Below, in pieces: positions 1 to 10,168 of a stretch of 64,000 nucleotides of DNA (the first letter of the stretch is position 1; each line of letters starts with the position of its first letter). The notes beneath the pieces were generated by a model. That model did no database searches and was not told the origin of the DNA. It saw only the letters and a program-made list of their open reading frames with translations. Both the position numbers and the translations under genes were made by a program. This stretch comes from Phaeosaccion multiseriatum. Its lineage: Eukaryota > Ochrophyta, other classes. Location of the stretch: the NCBI GenBank assembly GCA_965112735.1, contig OZ218958.1, positions 1,178,001 to 1,242,000 on the forward strand. The letters run 5' to 3'.

Positions 1-94
1 CTGTGAGCCGACAGCGCCCCTGCCAGTTGGGAGAGGAGGATAGCCACAGGGCTGGTGAACGAGAAGATGGCGATGGTGACAAGACCACCCCATG
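1..94 (-). CDS. Possible partial exon of a membrane protein (left edge)
   Basis: On the minus strand a sequence resembling a 3' splice site (ending ggcacacag near 95) precedes an open stretch that runs off the window edge. It encodes a hydrophobic segment, roughly LVTIAIFSFTSPVAILL, which could be a transmembrane helix. The wording resembles helices of ZIP-type metal transporters, but about 30 codons is too little to assign a family. Nothing else on either strand between 1 and 525 is convincing. This could equally be chance. Confidence 0.2.
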
Positions 95-525
95 GCGTGC
101 CATCATCATCGCCGCCTGTGTGCCTCTGGCAGGAGTTTGTGGACAGCCAGGACCCCGGACCCCATCCAGAAGTATGACGACAGCACGCCTGGTCGTCTGG
201 GCTCTGGCTCCGCACGAGACCTAAGCATGCGGTCTTGGCCGAGGTGGGGGGCGGAGCCCCAGCCACGACTGGGCCCGGAGGGCGAGAAGTGGGATGGGGG
301 CGCGTTAGAAGCGGCCCTCAAACGCAACGGCGCCACCCCCGAGGAGGAGGAGGAGATAAAGCAAGAGCAGGTGAAGGAGTCAGTGCGTACGTGGGGGAGC
401 GAAGGAGGGAGTAAAATGGGCCAGTGACTGAGTGAGTTTGTGGAGGGAGAGTGAGTGAGTGAGTGCGTGCGTAAATTGAAAACTGAAACTGTAACCTTCC
501 GGATCGGATCGATCTAAAAAAAAAC
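95..525. other. Upstream region of the secreted coiled-coil gene
   Basis: No supported gene. It contains a short (GAGT)n microsatellite near 429-465 and then the presumed promoter and 5' leader of the + gene starting at 526. An A run (516-524) sits directly before the start codon and gives a favourable aaaaacATGG context. No TATA box was recognised. Confidence 0.5.
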
Positions 526-2872
526 ATGGCTTGCTTTTCAATGCTTGTGCTGCTGCTGCTGCTGCTGCTATCGCAGCTGCAGGGGCTGATGGCTGACAAG
601 TGCTCTGAGCTGTGCACGGGAATGCTCAGAGATTTGGAGAGCCACATCGCGGGGGCGTGCTCAAAGGTCAGAGGATCCGCAGCCGTTACAGCGATGGCTC
701 TTGCTGCTGCTGCCCGTGCGCTTCCGCCTTCCGCCTCCCTGATGTCCTTTACAATGCTTTTCCTTATCCTTCTTGACGCTTTCGCCCTGTCCTGCAGGCC
801 AAGAGAACACTGCCCAAGCCCAAGGTGTTTAATAGTTGCAAGGTACACAAAAAAAAGAGGAGTAGCAGCAGAGACAGTAGAGGCAGTGGAGGGAGTTTGA
901 CCGTGATCGATCGGACTGGTGTGAGCAATGCAGCGGCACATACAGTAGAAGCCGTGGAGGGGCTTTGCCCCTCCCACTCTGAGTGGAGCAGGGGTGTGGT
1001 AAGCCTCCTTTCCACATGTATTCTCGCTCTCATCTTCTCCTGCTCTCCCCTCTGTATTGTTTCTTCCGTCTGACCACAGAGCGGCTACACATGGGCATTT
1101 GAGGACATGTGCGAGGAGGCTTGTTTACTGCACGGGACCGGCAGACCGCCCCAGAGTGACGAGGTCCAGAGGTGTCGGGCGATGGACAGGGCCATGCCAA
1201 AGGTGAGGGAGGAGCTGCTCTACTCCACCAAGAAAGGCCCTCGCAGCCGAAGGTTGTTTTAGACCCACCTGCTACAGCTGCTCCACAATTTCCCTCGCCC
1301 TCCTCTCACCCACTAATGATACTCATGAACTCCCGTCCTGCTGGCCCTGCCCTCTGACTGCCACATTATCGCTTCACAGCCTGCCATGCATCAGTTTTGC
1401 TTGGACGGGTACCGCGCTGGTGCTGCCGAAACGCAGTCTCGCCTGAGTGGAGCCATCGGCAGCTTGCCTCCGGACGAGAGGGAGGCGCTCCTGAACAAGA
1501 ATCGGGCAGACTTAGGGACGTCAGCAGCGAGCCTCAACAGAGCCAACGATATGAGGAGGCAGGAGGAAGAGCGACAAAAGAAGCAGCAGCAAAAGAAGCA
1601 AGAAAAGAAGATGAAGGATGAGGGGGATAAGAGGCTGCGCGAAGCCAAGGCGAGGGAGAAGATGGAGGGCCCTACGCATCCGCAGGAGGAGGGAAATGGA
1701 CGGAGAGAGGCGGGAAAGCTGCAAGAGCTGAGGCGAAAAGACGAAGACCGGTTGTGGCAAAGGCAAGCGCAGGAGCTGGCAGCAGAGGAGAGGAGGAAGA
1801 AGAAGGAGAAGGAAGAGCAGGAGGCACGGCAGCAGCAAGAGCACGAAGAGCACCAGCACCTACCAGAGGAGCAAGGTCGCACTGCGGAGCAGAGAGAGGC
1901 ACTGCAGAAGAGAAAGCGTCTCGAAAGGCAGGAGGACCAACGCAAAAAGAAGATGGAACAGCTGCGGCAAGAGCAGGAGGGGCCCGGGGTGACAAGCACG
2001 GAGGACGGGGAGACTTTGCTCGGGGAGGTACACTCGTCGCTGGGGGTGGTGGTGGGGCAGGACGGAAAGCAAGGTGAGCAGCGATCCCACGCAAAGGAGG
2101 AGGAGAAGGAGGAGTATGGTGCCGGTCATGTGGGCAACGAGGGCTCACGTGATGAGGAAGTGGCGCTCCACCAGCAAGGGGCGGGGCATGGTGAGGCCCA
2201 CAAGTCTCCGACCGAGGAGCCGGAGGTGGAGGAGGAGGAGGTGGGAATGGAGGCAGAGCAGCAGCAGGAGGAGGAGGTGGAAGAGGCGAAGGATCAAGCG
2301 AAAGGGATGGGGGAGGTGGTGGTGGAGGACAAGGAGGAGGAGCATGAGGAGGAGAGGGCGCAGGAGAAAGGAGTAGAGGACGAAGAAAGCGCATCGACGC
2401 CGGACCAGGAGGGAAACGACAACGTGGAGGAGCATCAAGTAGTGGATGGAGGAAGAGGAAAGGCGGTAGACTCGGTGGCGGCGACACCGGGGGTAGAGGA
2501 GGCACGATGGGCTGAGGAGGAGGAGACGCTTTCAGACTTCGCAGCCTTGGAAGGCAGCAGTACCGTTGCCTCGGAGAGGAGAGGCCTACACGCTGTACGC
2601 AGCAGCCATACCGACCAAGTGGAAGAGGAGCATGGTGTTGAGAGCGTCAAGAGAGAGCACGAGGGCGCACAAGGGGCGAGAAAGCAATACCTGAGGCACA
2701 GGAGTCACGCGCGGATAGAGGCGCAGGAGAAGGAGGGGGAGGGGGAGGGCGAGGAGGGGACGCAGGTCGCTGTCGAAGAAGAAGGTCATCAGCAGCAGAC
2801 TGTGAATGCGGCGGCGAGAGACAATGGAGGGGAGAGCAAAAAGGGGGAGGACGGAAGGGCCGCTAGCGATCC

Positions 2873-2905
<33 letters not shown>

Positions 2906-3806
2906 GGAGCTGGAGTCAACGATACTACATGGTGAGGAGATGCAAGAGAGCGAGGGCATTGGAGGAGGAGTAGCAAGAGGAGGGAAGGGGGGCGGCGGCG
3001 GTGAGCACGACGTGAAGCACGCTCGTCCTCTTGTCGCCGGAGGGGGCGAGGCAGAGGTGGGCCTTGCTACTCTCGCGGCGGCTGGGGAGGACGAGGAGGC
3101 GGAGGAGAGGGAGGAGAGAGCTCGGGAAAAGGACGGGAGGCGTGGAGAGGACGAGCAGGGGGAGGAGGAGCAAGCGAAGGAGGAAGAAGCAGCAGCAGAA
3201 GAGGAAGACCGAGTAGCAAAAGAAGCGCAAGCAGCTGCAGAGCAAGCAGCAGATGAGGACGAACTGACGAAGCAAGCAGCAGTAACCAAGGAACAAGCAG
3301 CGTCCGAAGAGCAGGCAGCGGCAGACGAAGAGAAGGCAGCGACAGAAGAGGTAATCGTAGCCGCGGAAGAGGAGAACCCAGCGGCAGAAGAGCAAGCTGC
3401 CGCAGAGGAAGAAGCAGCCGCAGAAGCGCATGCCGCAGCGCAACTAGCAGCAGTCGAGGAGGAGTTGAGGAAGCAAGCAGCAGCCACGGAGCAAGCCTTA
3501 GCAGAACAAGCGCTGGAGCTGGCAGAGCAAGCAGCAGCCAAGGAACAACAGGAAAGAGCTGCGGCGGCTGCGATGGCGGCGGTGGTGGCCGAGGAGAAGG
3601 AGGAAGAGCGACGCTTGCAGGAGAGGAAGGAGAAGCGGCAAGAGAAGCTCGAGGCAGAGCGGCAAGCGAAGCTCATGAAGAAGCGTGAGAGGCTCCTCAA
3701 GGAGAGCGAGGACAAGCGCCGTAGAAAGGCACAAGCCATGACCACACCTTCCTCACCCTCACAGTCGGCGGCGGCTGTTGTATCACCAACTGCTGTTGTA
3801 TCAGCA

Positions 3807-3839
<33 letters not shown>

Positions 3840-4424
3840 ACCAATCCTGCTGCGTCTGAGGCAACGGAGACGGAGGCGGAAGAGGTCGGGGATGAGGCTC
3901 CCCCCTCTGCTCTTGCGGCCGCAGAGCTAAGCAAAGGCACAGAGAGGGGAGAACAGCTATTGAAGGGTGGGGAAGCGGCGCCCAAGGACGAAGGAGTGGA
4001 GGCAGCAACCCCTGGAGCAGCAGCAGTTGGTGATAGAGCAGCAATTGGCGACATGGCATCAGTACAAGAAGGGGTGGAGCTCGGCCGTACCGAGTCGCAG
4101 ACAGGTGGCGCACCGCGTGAGGCTGCGTCGACACAAGCTATCGCCCCTGTAGACTTGCTAGCGGGGGGTGAGAAGGAGAAGGGCGAGGGTGAGGGCACGA
4201 ACGGCGAAAGGGAAGGCGATGGAAGCCAGGGAGAAGTGGACATTGCTGCCCCTGTGCGCTTCCACATGCCTGTGACGGTCCAGGGCGTGGTGCACGAGTT
4301 GGCGATACGCGAGGGACAGTCCGACGCGGCGGCGGTGCGGAGCTTCTGTGAGGACAGCCTCAAGCAGCCCAGCGGCTGTGTGGATCAGCTCCTGGGGCTG
4401 GTGCAAGACATGCAGCGGCAATAA
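526..4424 (+). CDS. Secreted Cys-rich, Glu/Ala-rich coiled-coil protein
   Basis: Function not recognised. Exons: 526-666, 798-824, 1080-1202, 1380-4424, all phase-0 GT-AG introns, giving 1111 residues. Residues 1-21 form a signal peptide whose hydrophobic core is encoded by a CTG run. A Cys-rich segment follows, built by the first four exons (CSELC, AC, MCEEAC, RC, FC), and looks like a small disulfide-bonded extracellular domain. The large last exon encodes a very charged Lys/Glu and then Ala/Glu-rich coiled coil with poly-Ala runs (around 2872-2904 and 3808-3839). The last ~60 residues are less biased (VREG-like motif LAIREG, then two Cys) and may be a small folded domain. The protein is probably exported or sits in the secretory pathway. 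The splice model rests on frame continuity and Cys spacing; the family is unknown. Confidence 0.75.
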
Positions 4425-5500
4425 CACTCCGGAACAGCAGCAGCAGCAGCAGCAGCAGTTGGTGATACAGCAGCAGCCTAGGCCTGATAGGAGGGCCTGG
4501 TCTGGCCTGTTTGGGTGGAGGCTGTTTGGAGGCGTCGGAGATGACCATGGCCAGAGGGAGGAGGACAGAGAGGACGGAGAGGCAGGGAGGGGCAGCGCTG
4601 CGAGCAAAACAAAAGAGCAGCACTGACAGCCGCAGAAGCAGCAGCGAGCAGCACTTGCCCTACATACCCAGATGGCGACTACCTAACCTTCGTACCTTCA
4701 TGTCCTGGACTACCAACCCACACCTCGTCCCACCTCGTGGGGGTGGTGGGCTGACCAGGAGGAGAAGCCTGCAAGAGGCTCCAGAGGGACCGAAGACGGC
4801 TTGAGGGCTTGAGAGTTCAGTCTTCCCACCCCGAGAGAGGTCCGGTCCAAGGCAATGCAGGACCCGAGTCCCCCCGACCTGCTCTCCTAACATGCGCCTG
4901 TGTCACTACCCCCACGGAGCCCGATGTCTTTGCTTGCGGAGGCCTCCGCTGCTTTTGGAGGCCTACGGAGGCCTCCGTACTTCAGCAAGGGGATGGGGTG
5001 GGATGGGATGCATGTTCGTCATGAAGTCCCGTTTCGCCTTCGCTGGACATGGCGAGTTGACCCCACTGAAGTCTCCTGACGTTGTCAGGAGGCCGTGAGT
5101 GTGGGTGCGTGTGCGTGGCAAGACATGTGCAGAGCATTGTATTCCTTGCTGCCCTAAATTGTATACAAGGATGTACACTCTCTCACTCTAACGATCCCAG
5201 CGAGACAAGCTCCTGGAAGTGTGTTTCTGTGTTCGAGGAGAGAGCATCTCGAAAGCGAGCGAGTGGGCGACTGGTGCAACCTTTTGAGCAGCTGCAGCAG
5301 CAGAAGCAAGGTCGAGATATTTGTGCATTGTCTCTTCTCGCAAATCGTCCCCAAACTAAAGCTCAATGGCGTGACGAAAAGCAAGAGTCTCCATCGCCGA
5401 GACGACGCAAGAGAAAGGACCGCCAGAAGCGCCGCGTTCTTGCCTTGTTCGCTCCTTTTGCCCCGAGCTTTCTTGTGTTCCTCTGTTCCGGCAGCGCGTC
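4425..5500. other. Convergent intergenic region with GC palindromes
   Basis: This lies between the stop codons of two convergent genes. It begins with a (CAG)n tract (4434-4458) followed by TTGGTGATACAG, a motif dispersed elsewhere in the window. Two perfect palindromes lie at 4936-4949 and 4964-4979. No coding exon was recognised; the open frames here have no splice or composition support. Confidence 0.5.
4936..4979. repeat. Pair of perfect palindromes sharing CGGAGGCCTCCG
   Basis: GCGGAGGCCTCCGC (4936-4949) and TACGGAGGCCTCCGTA (4964-4979) are each self-complementary and share the 12-bp core, with a partial third GGAGGCCT between them at 4957-4964. They can form hairpins or a larger folded structure on either strand in the 3' flanks of two convergent genes. 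Confidence 0.8.
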
Positions 5501-7321
5501 TCAGGCCGGCGGAGAAAAGCCCAATGCGTGTAGTCCCGTACCATGCCCCCACTCTCCAAGCTGCTCTTCGCCTTGCTGTTGATCCTCCTCCTCCTCCTCC
5601 TCCTCCTCCTCCTCCTCCTCCTCCTCCTCCTCCTCCTCCTCCTCCTCGCCTGCTGCTGACATGCGCTCTGCCATGTTTGTCAAGCAGCTCTGCGAAAGAC
5701 GCGAGCCCCTTCCCCTCTGTCCGAGCGGCCACTTTCCCTCGTCGACACCGAACACAGTACGATCGCAGTGGCGCATCACCCCATGCACACTGAGCGAGTC
5801 CAGAACCCGTTCCTGCTCCTCCAAAATGTGCTCCATGGCCCGGTGCCCCCAAGTTTCCCCTCGCGCCCAAGCCATTGCCCGCACCGCCGACGCCCCGACG
5901 ACGAGGAGCCGCTGCACAATGTCACTGTAGCCACTCAAGGCCGCTAGCGCCAGCGGCCCCGGCGCCGGCGCCAGCAGCTCTCTGCTTGCCCCGCCCTCCA
6001 CCTCGAGTGCTGCTCCTGCCTCAAGGAGAAAGTCCATCACTGCCACATTCCCCGTGGCACAGGCGAAGGCGAGGGGCGTATCCTCGGGAGCATTGGGGGG
6101 TGTCGAGTTCACATTAGCACCCGCGGAGAGAAGCGTGGAGGCGACCGTCAATCGTCGCCGTTCACAAGCGCGCGCGAAGGGAGTTTTCCCCACCAAGTCT
6201 CTGGCATCCACCTCAACCCCTCCAGCTAGGAGCTCCTTCACCACTCCGTGGTGCCCCAGACGTGAGCTCACGTGCAATAGAGTCCCACCGGTGGCGGCGT
6301 GTCTAAAGTCGAGCGCAGCTTTTGCTGATATCAGGAGCTTCACAACGCCTGCGTGACCCTCGTCGCACGCCAAGGTCATCGCGGTGGAAGGGCCGTGAGA
6401 TGCCGCAGCTGCAGTGAGACCGGCAGGGAGGTCGACCTGTGCACCGCCTTGCACAAGTAGCGCTTCCACCACCCCTGTGTGCCCCGCCATCGACGCGCCG
6501 TGCAGAGCATTGTATCCACTCCCCGCCATGAATGTGTCCACAGCCGCCCCAGCTCGAAGCAGCTCCCCCACCACTTTGGTGTGACCCCGTCTCGACGCCA
6601 CGTAGAGAGGAGTGTCGCCTGCTGAGTTCAGTCCGTCGACGAGTTGTGGCCGAAAGGAGAGCAACACTTGTACAACGTCGGAGTGTCCGTTGTAGGCTGC
6701 TTCGAAGAGAGGCTTGAATGGACCCCTGTCGAGTGATGCCCCCGCTCGAAGCAGAACCTTCACCACCGAATCAAACCCCTTCCGAGCTGCCCCGACGAGC
6801 GGCGTAATGTTCCCCGCCATGGTCCCTTTTCCTTCATCAACAGGCGCGTCTGCGGCCAGAAGCTGCTCCGCCACGCCAACGTGCCCTCGCTGGCAAGCGA
6901 GGAACAAGGGCGTAGCGTGATGGTCTGGCAGCCCCGATGAGATGAGCACTGAGCAGCCCTTGTGCAGCAGGAGGGGAACTAGAGACTCCCTCCCTGTGAC
7001 TGCTGCCAAGCCCAGAGCGTGGTGACCGTCCGCTGAGATGGGCTCGTTCAACCGCGCGTACCCCCCACCACCGCCCTCCTTGGCGAGGAGAGCCGTGATC
7101 GCCGCGTCGACTCTCTGTGGGCTGTCTCTGTCCCGAATGAATGCACTGAGTTGCTTGGCCTGCGAAACAAGTAAGCGAGGAGCATCAGAGGAAGGGCGCA
7201 CGTCGTCCTGAGAAGGCGCTTGTCCAAGGGAGGAGCGGGAACAATCGAACCTCATCTATAGTACCGCTCTCACCTCACTGCTGCGGCTGCAGCTTCTGAT
7301 TCGTTCGTAGATGGCGTCCAT
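5501..7321 (-). CDS. Ankyrin-repeat protein
   Basis: Exons (minus): 7274-7321 and 5501-7159, separated by a 114-bp GT-AG intron (ttgtttcgcag acceptor), giving 568 residues. The upstream exon was preferred over starting at 7255 because the donor and acceptor join in phase and the start has a good context. About ten ankyrin repeats span roughly residues 60-470, with repeated TPL..A...GH..VV..LL..GA cores (for example DTPLYVASRRGHTKVVGELL). The C-terminus carries a run of about 22 Glu encoded by a GAG array, then a short acidic/Gln tail. Ankyrin repeats mediate protein binding; the partner is unknown. No transmembrane or enzymatic domain was seen. Confidence 0.85.
5582..5647. repeat. (TCC)n microsatellite coding poly-Glu
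   Basis: About 22 TCC units on the + strand, read as GAG (Glu) codons in the ankyrin gene on the minus strand. This is a coding microsatellite, so its length is likely to vary. Confidence 0.9.
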
Positions 7322-7836
7322 GGTGGCTGTGTTTCTCTCTTGGCTATGGATAGAGGGCTTTCGACTTGCCGTTGACATAAAAGGGCATAAAGGGGCAGTG
7401 GTGATTCTTTGCCCGCAAGAGAAACCCCGGGGGGGGGGGGGGGGGCAGGGGTCCCCGGAAATGGCGGGAACGAGACGGGCCTCTTTATCTTCTCTCTCTC
7501 TCTCCGTGCTACTACTAGTTGCTTCTCTTAACTTAAGACGATGCAACACAAGGGACGCGGAGGGATGGGGTAGGGTTTGGTCCTTTTGTGTGTCTGTGTC
7601 CAGTCAGTTGTAAGCTCACATATTATTATATATATATTAAGGTCATGGCATGAAGCGAGGGAGCCTCCTGATCCTGTGGTACCCTTCCTGCCAGCTGGCA
7701 CCTAACACCTGGCATCTGAAACCTGACACCTTGCACTTGACATCCCCCCCTCTCCAGCTCTCTCTCTCTCTCTAGTAGCTGACAGCGAGCTGACACTAGC
7801 TCCACCTTCCCTCCTTAGCCACTCTCCCCCGTAGCT
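7322..7836. other. Gap between dynein 3' end and ankyrin gene start
   Basis: This holds the upstream region of the ankyrin gene (right-to-left) and the 3' flank of the dynein gene. It contains a G run at 7429-7446, a CT tract (7490-7505), an AT-rich patch (7622-7641), a second CT tract (7757-7774) and a few loose copies of a CACCTGGCA-like word at 7690-7740. No gene was recognised. Confidence 0.5.
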
Positions 7837-10115
7837 CTATCCCTCGTCCTGCATTAGCACCGCAGTGCCCGTAAGGACCCACTTGGAGGTAGGATCCACC
7901 GTCTTGAGCGTCGCCAAGAACACATACGTAGGGCCCCGGAAGGCCGTAATGTACACCGGTGCCTCGTAAATATCCTCCCGATGGCGCAGATAACCCACCG
8001 ACGAAGGCTCCCACGTAGGCTGCACCACCACGGCCTTGACGTACACAACCGGCAGCATGGGCAAGAGCTCCTTGAGCCTCGAGTCGATGAGGTTTCCGGC
8101 GCAGGGTGTTCCCTCAAGGTCTTCCACATCCCCAATCTCATCGCCCGCGGTCCAGCGAGCCCCCTCGATAAAGAGGCCGAACACAAAGGCGCCATCTGTG
8201 GGGATGTAATCCGCTTGCTTGGCATCTGTGAAGGTAGTCACATGTGTCTCCGTGGTCATCTTGTCGAGTGGCAGGCCCGTAGACCGAGCCGTCACCTGCA
8301 TAATGGCGGTGAGGTAGGCCGTGGGGTTGAAGAGGCCCGGGAGCCACAGACAGGTGGGGACCTTGAGTTCTTCGATCCACTCGTTGAGCTGGTCGATACG
8401 CTTGCACATGTCGAGGAACTGACTCAGCAGGTTCTTCTTGGAAGGCCAGGCCAGCGTCTCCCATTGACACTGAGCAAAGGGGTTGCGTCCAGGCCATTGG
8501 TTCAACATAAACGCCGTCGCCAAATCCTCCATGCTCTGAGACATGTTGAGCTGTCCCTTGAGGCCCTTGTCCAACTCGAGCAGAGAGCGTCGCATCTCTC
8601 CCAGCAGAGCGTTCATACGCGAGCACTCCTGCAGGGCCACGACGACAAAGGGACCCGACTCGCCCTCCAACAGCTCCTTGGCGGCCATTTGTAACTGTAG
8701 CATACCAAAGTCCTCTGGTAGACGCTCTAGTAAGTCAGTCATGGTGTCCTTTACAATACTGCCGGGGCCTCCACCTCCTCCACCCGAGCCGCCCGAGATG
8801 TTGAGGATGGTGGTGAAGAGAGCCTCGCAGCTGTTGGTCAGGTAACCGATTTCCGCGTTGGGGTGGAGACCGAATTGGGGGGGGCTCTCGGCGGGGAGCA
8901 GTTCGTCGACGTGTGTGATGAAACCGTCCATGTCCAGCTGCGGAGAGGGGCACTTGAAGCCAGGGCCGAGCTCCATGGCTGAGAAGAGACCTTCGTTGAA
9001 CAGCACCTGAAAGGGAGTGGGTGGGTGGTTGGGTGGGTGGGTGAAGTGAGAGGGGTTGAGTGAGGGAGTCGGGTTGCTCGTTGGTGGGTGACCGGACAGT
9101 GGGCAAGCGAATGGAGAACGGATCACAACCTCCTACTTGACTGACTCATTGACTGACTGACCGACCGACCGACACATCGATGGACACACCGACTGACCGA
9201 CAAACCCGACCGAGCGACTAACTAGCGTAACTGACTGACTGACTGACTGACTGACTGACTGACTGACTGACTGACTGACTGACTGACTGACTGACTGACT
9301 GACTGACTGACTGACTGACCTCAAGATAGGTGTTGTTGGTGCGACGGTCCCACGCATCTGTAATGTGCCCTCCGTACATAATCTCCCCGAAAATGTAACG
9401 TAAGTCATCCCACGGCACCTCCGGATTGGCGTTGAGATAGGCCACCAGCACGTTACCACAAATGGTCAGATCACCCGTGTTAAACGAGTATGGCCGACTC
9501 CAACCCTGCTGTCCGAAGCGGCGTCGACCGAGCACAATGGAGTGGAACCAACACAGGCTAAACAGACAAGCCTTCATCTCTAAAGGCTTGGTGCAGGAAT
9601 CAACCTTGTCTTGGCCAAAGTTCGCCCAGGCCCTCTTGAGGTTGGACTTGATGTCGGCCGGCGCCTCGTTGGCCACCTTGATGCACGACTGCATCAGCGA
9701 CTCCGGCATGTTCTTCATAGAGGGCATGGGGGGAGGCTCGGCCGAGATGAAGCAGCGGAAGTTCTCGTGCGCACCCGCCTCCCCCACCACTTCGAGCAGC
9801 CGCTCCAACTGCGGCACCCAGCTCTGCATCAAGTGACAGTTTTGTAGCATGACCCAACCACCATCCTTGGCATATGTCTCCACCACTGCCTCGGCCGGTT
9901 TCTCCTGACCCTGCCCCATGGAGATGTTCTTGAACGTGCCGGCCTCCGTGCTGATGCCTAGAGTCTTACCCAAGTCTTCTACCCAGGGGGTGGGGTCCAC
10001 ACCGGGGAAGAGCACGAAGAAGATGGGGGTGGCGTTGCTCGTTTCGACGTACGTTTCCTTCATGTTGAAGGGCCCTTGGAACACGTATTTCTCACCCATC
10101 ACCTGCCACACGGTC

Positions 10116-10168
<53 letters not shown>

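Noticed and set aside
2789-4363. 524-codon minus-strand frame rich in Ser and Ala
   Set aside because: Antisense shadow of the Glu/Ala-rich coiled-coil exon; composition is what GC-rich codons give in reverse.
5082-5582. 166-codon + strand frame
   Set aside because: Overlaps the 3' end of the ankyrin gene in antisense and shows no recognisable domain.
7256-7549. 97-codon minus-strand frame ending just before the ankyrin frame
   Set aside because: Only its last 16 codons are used, as exon 1 of the ankyrin gene; the upstream part is probably 5' leader.
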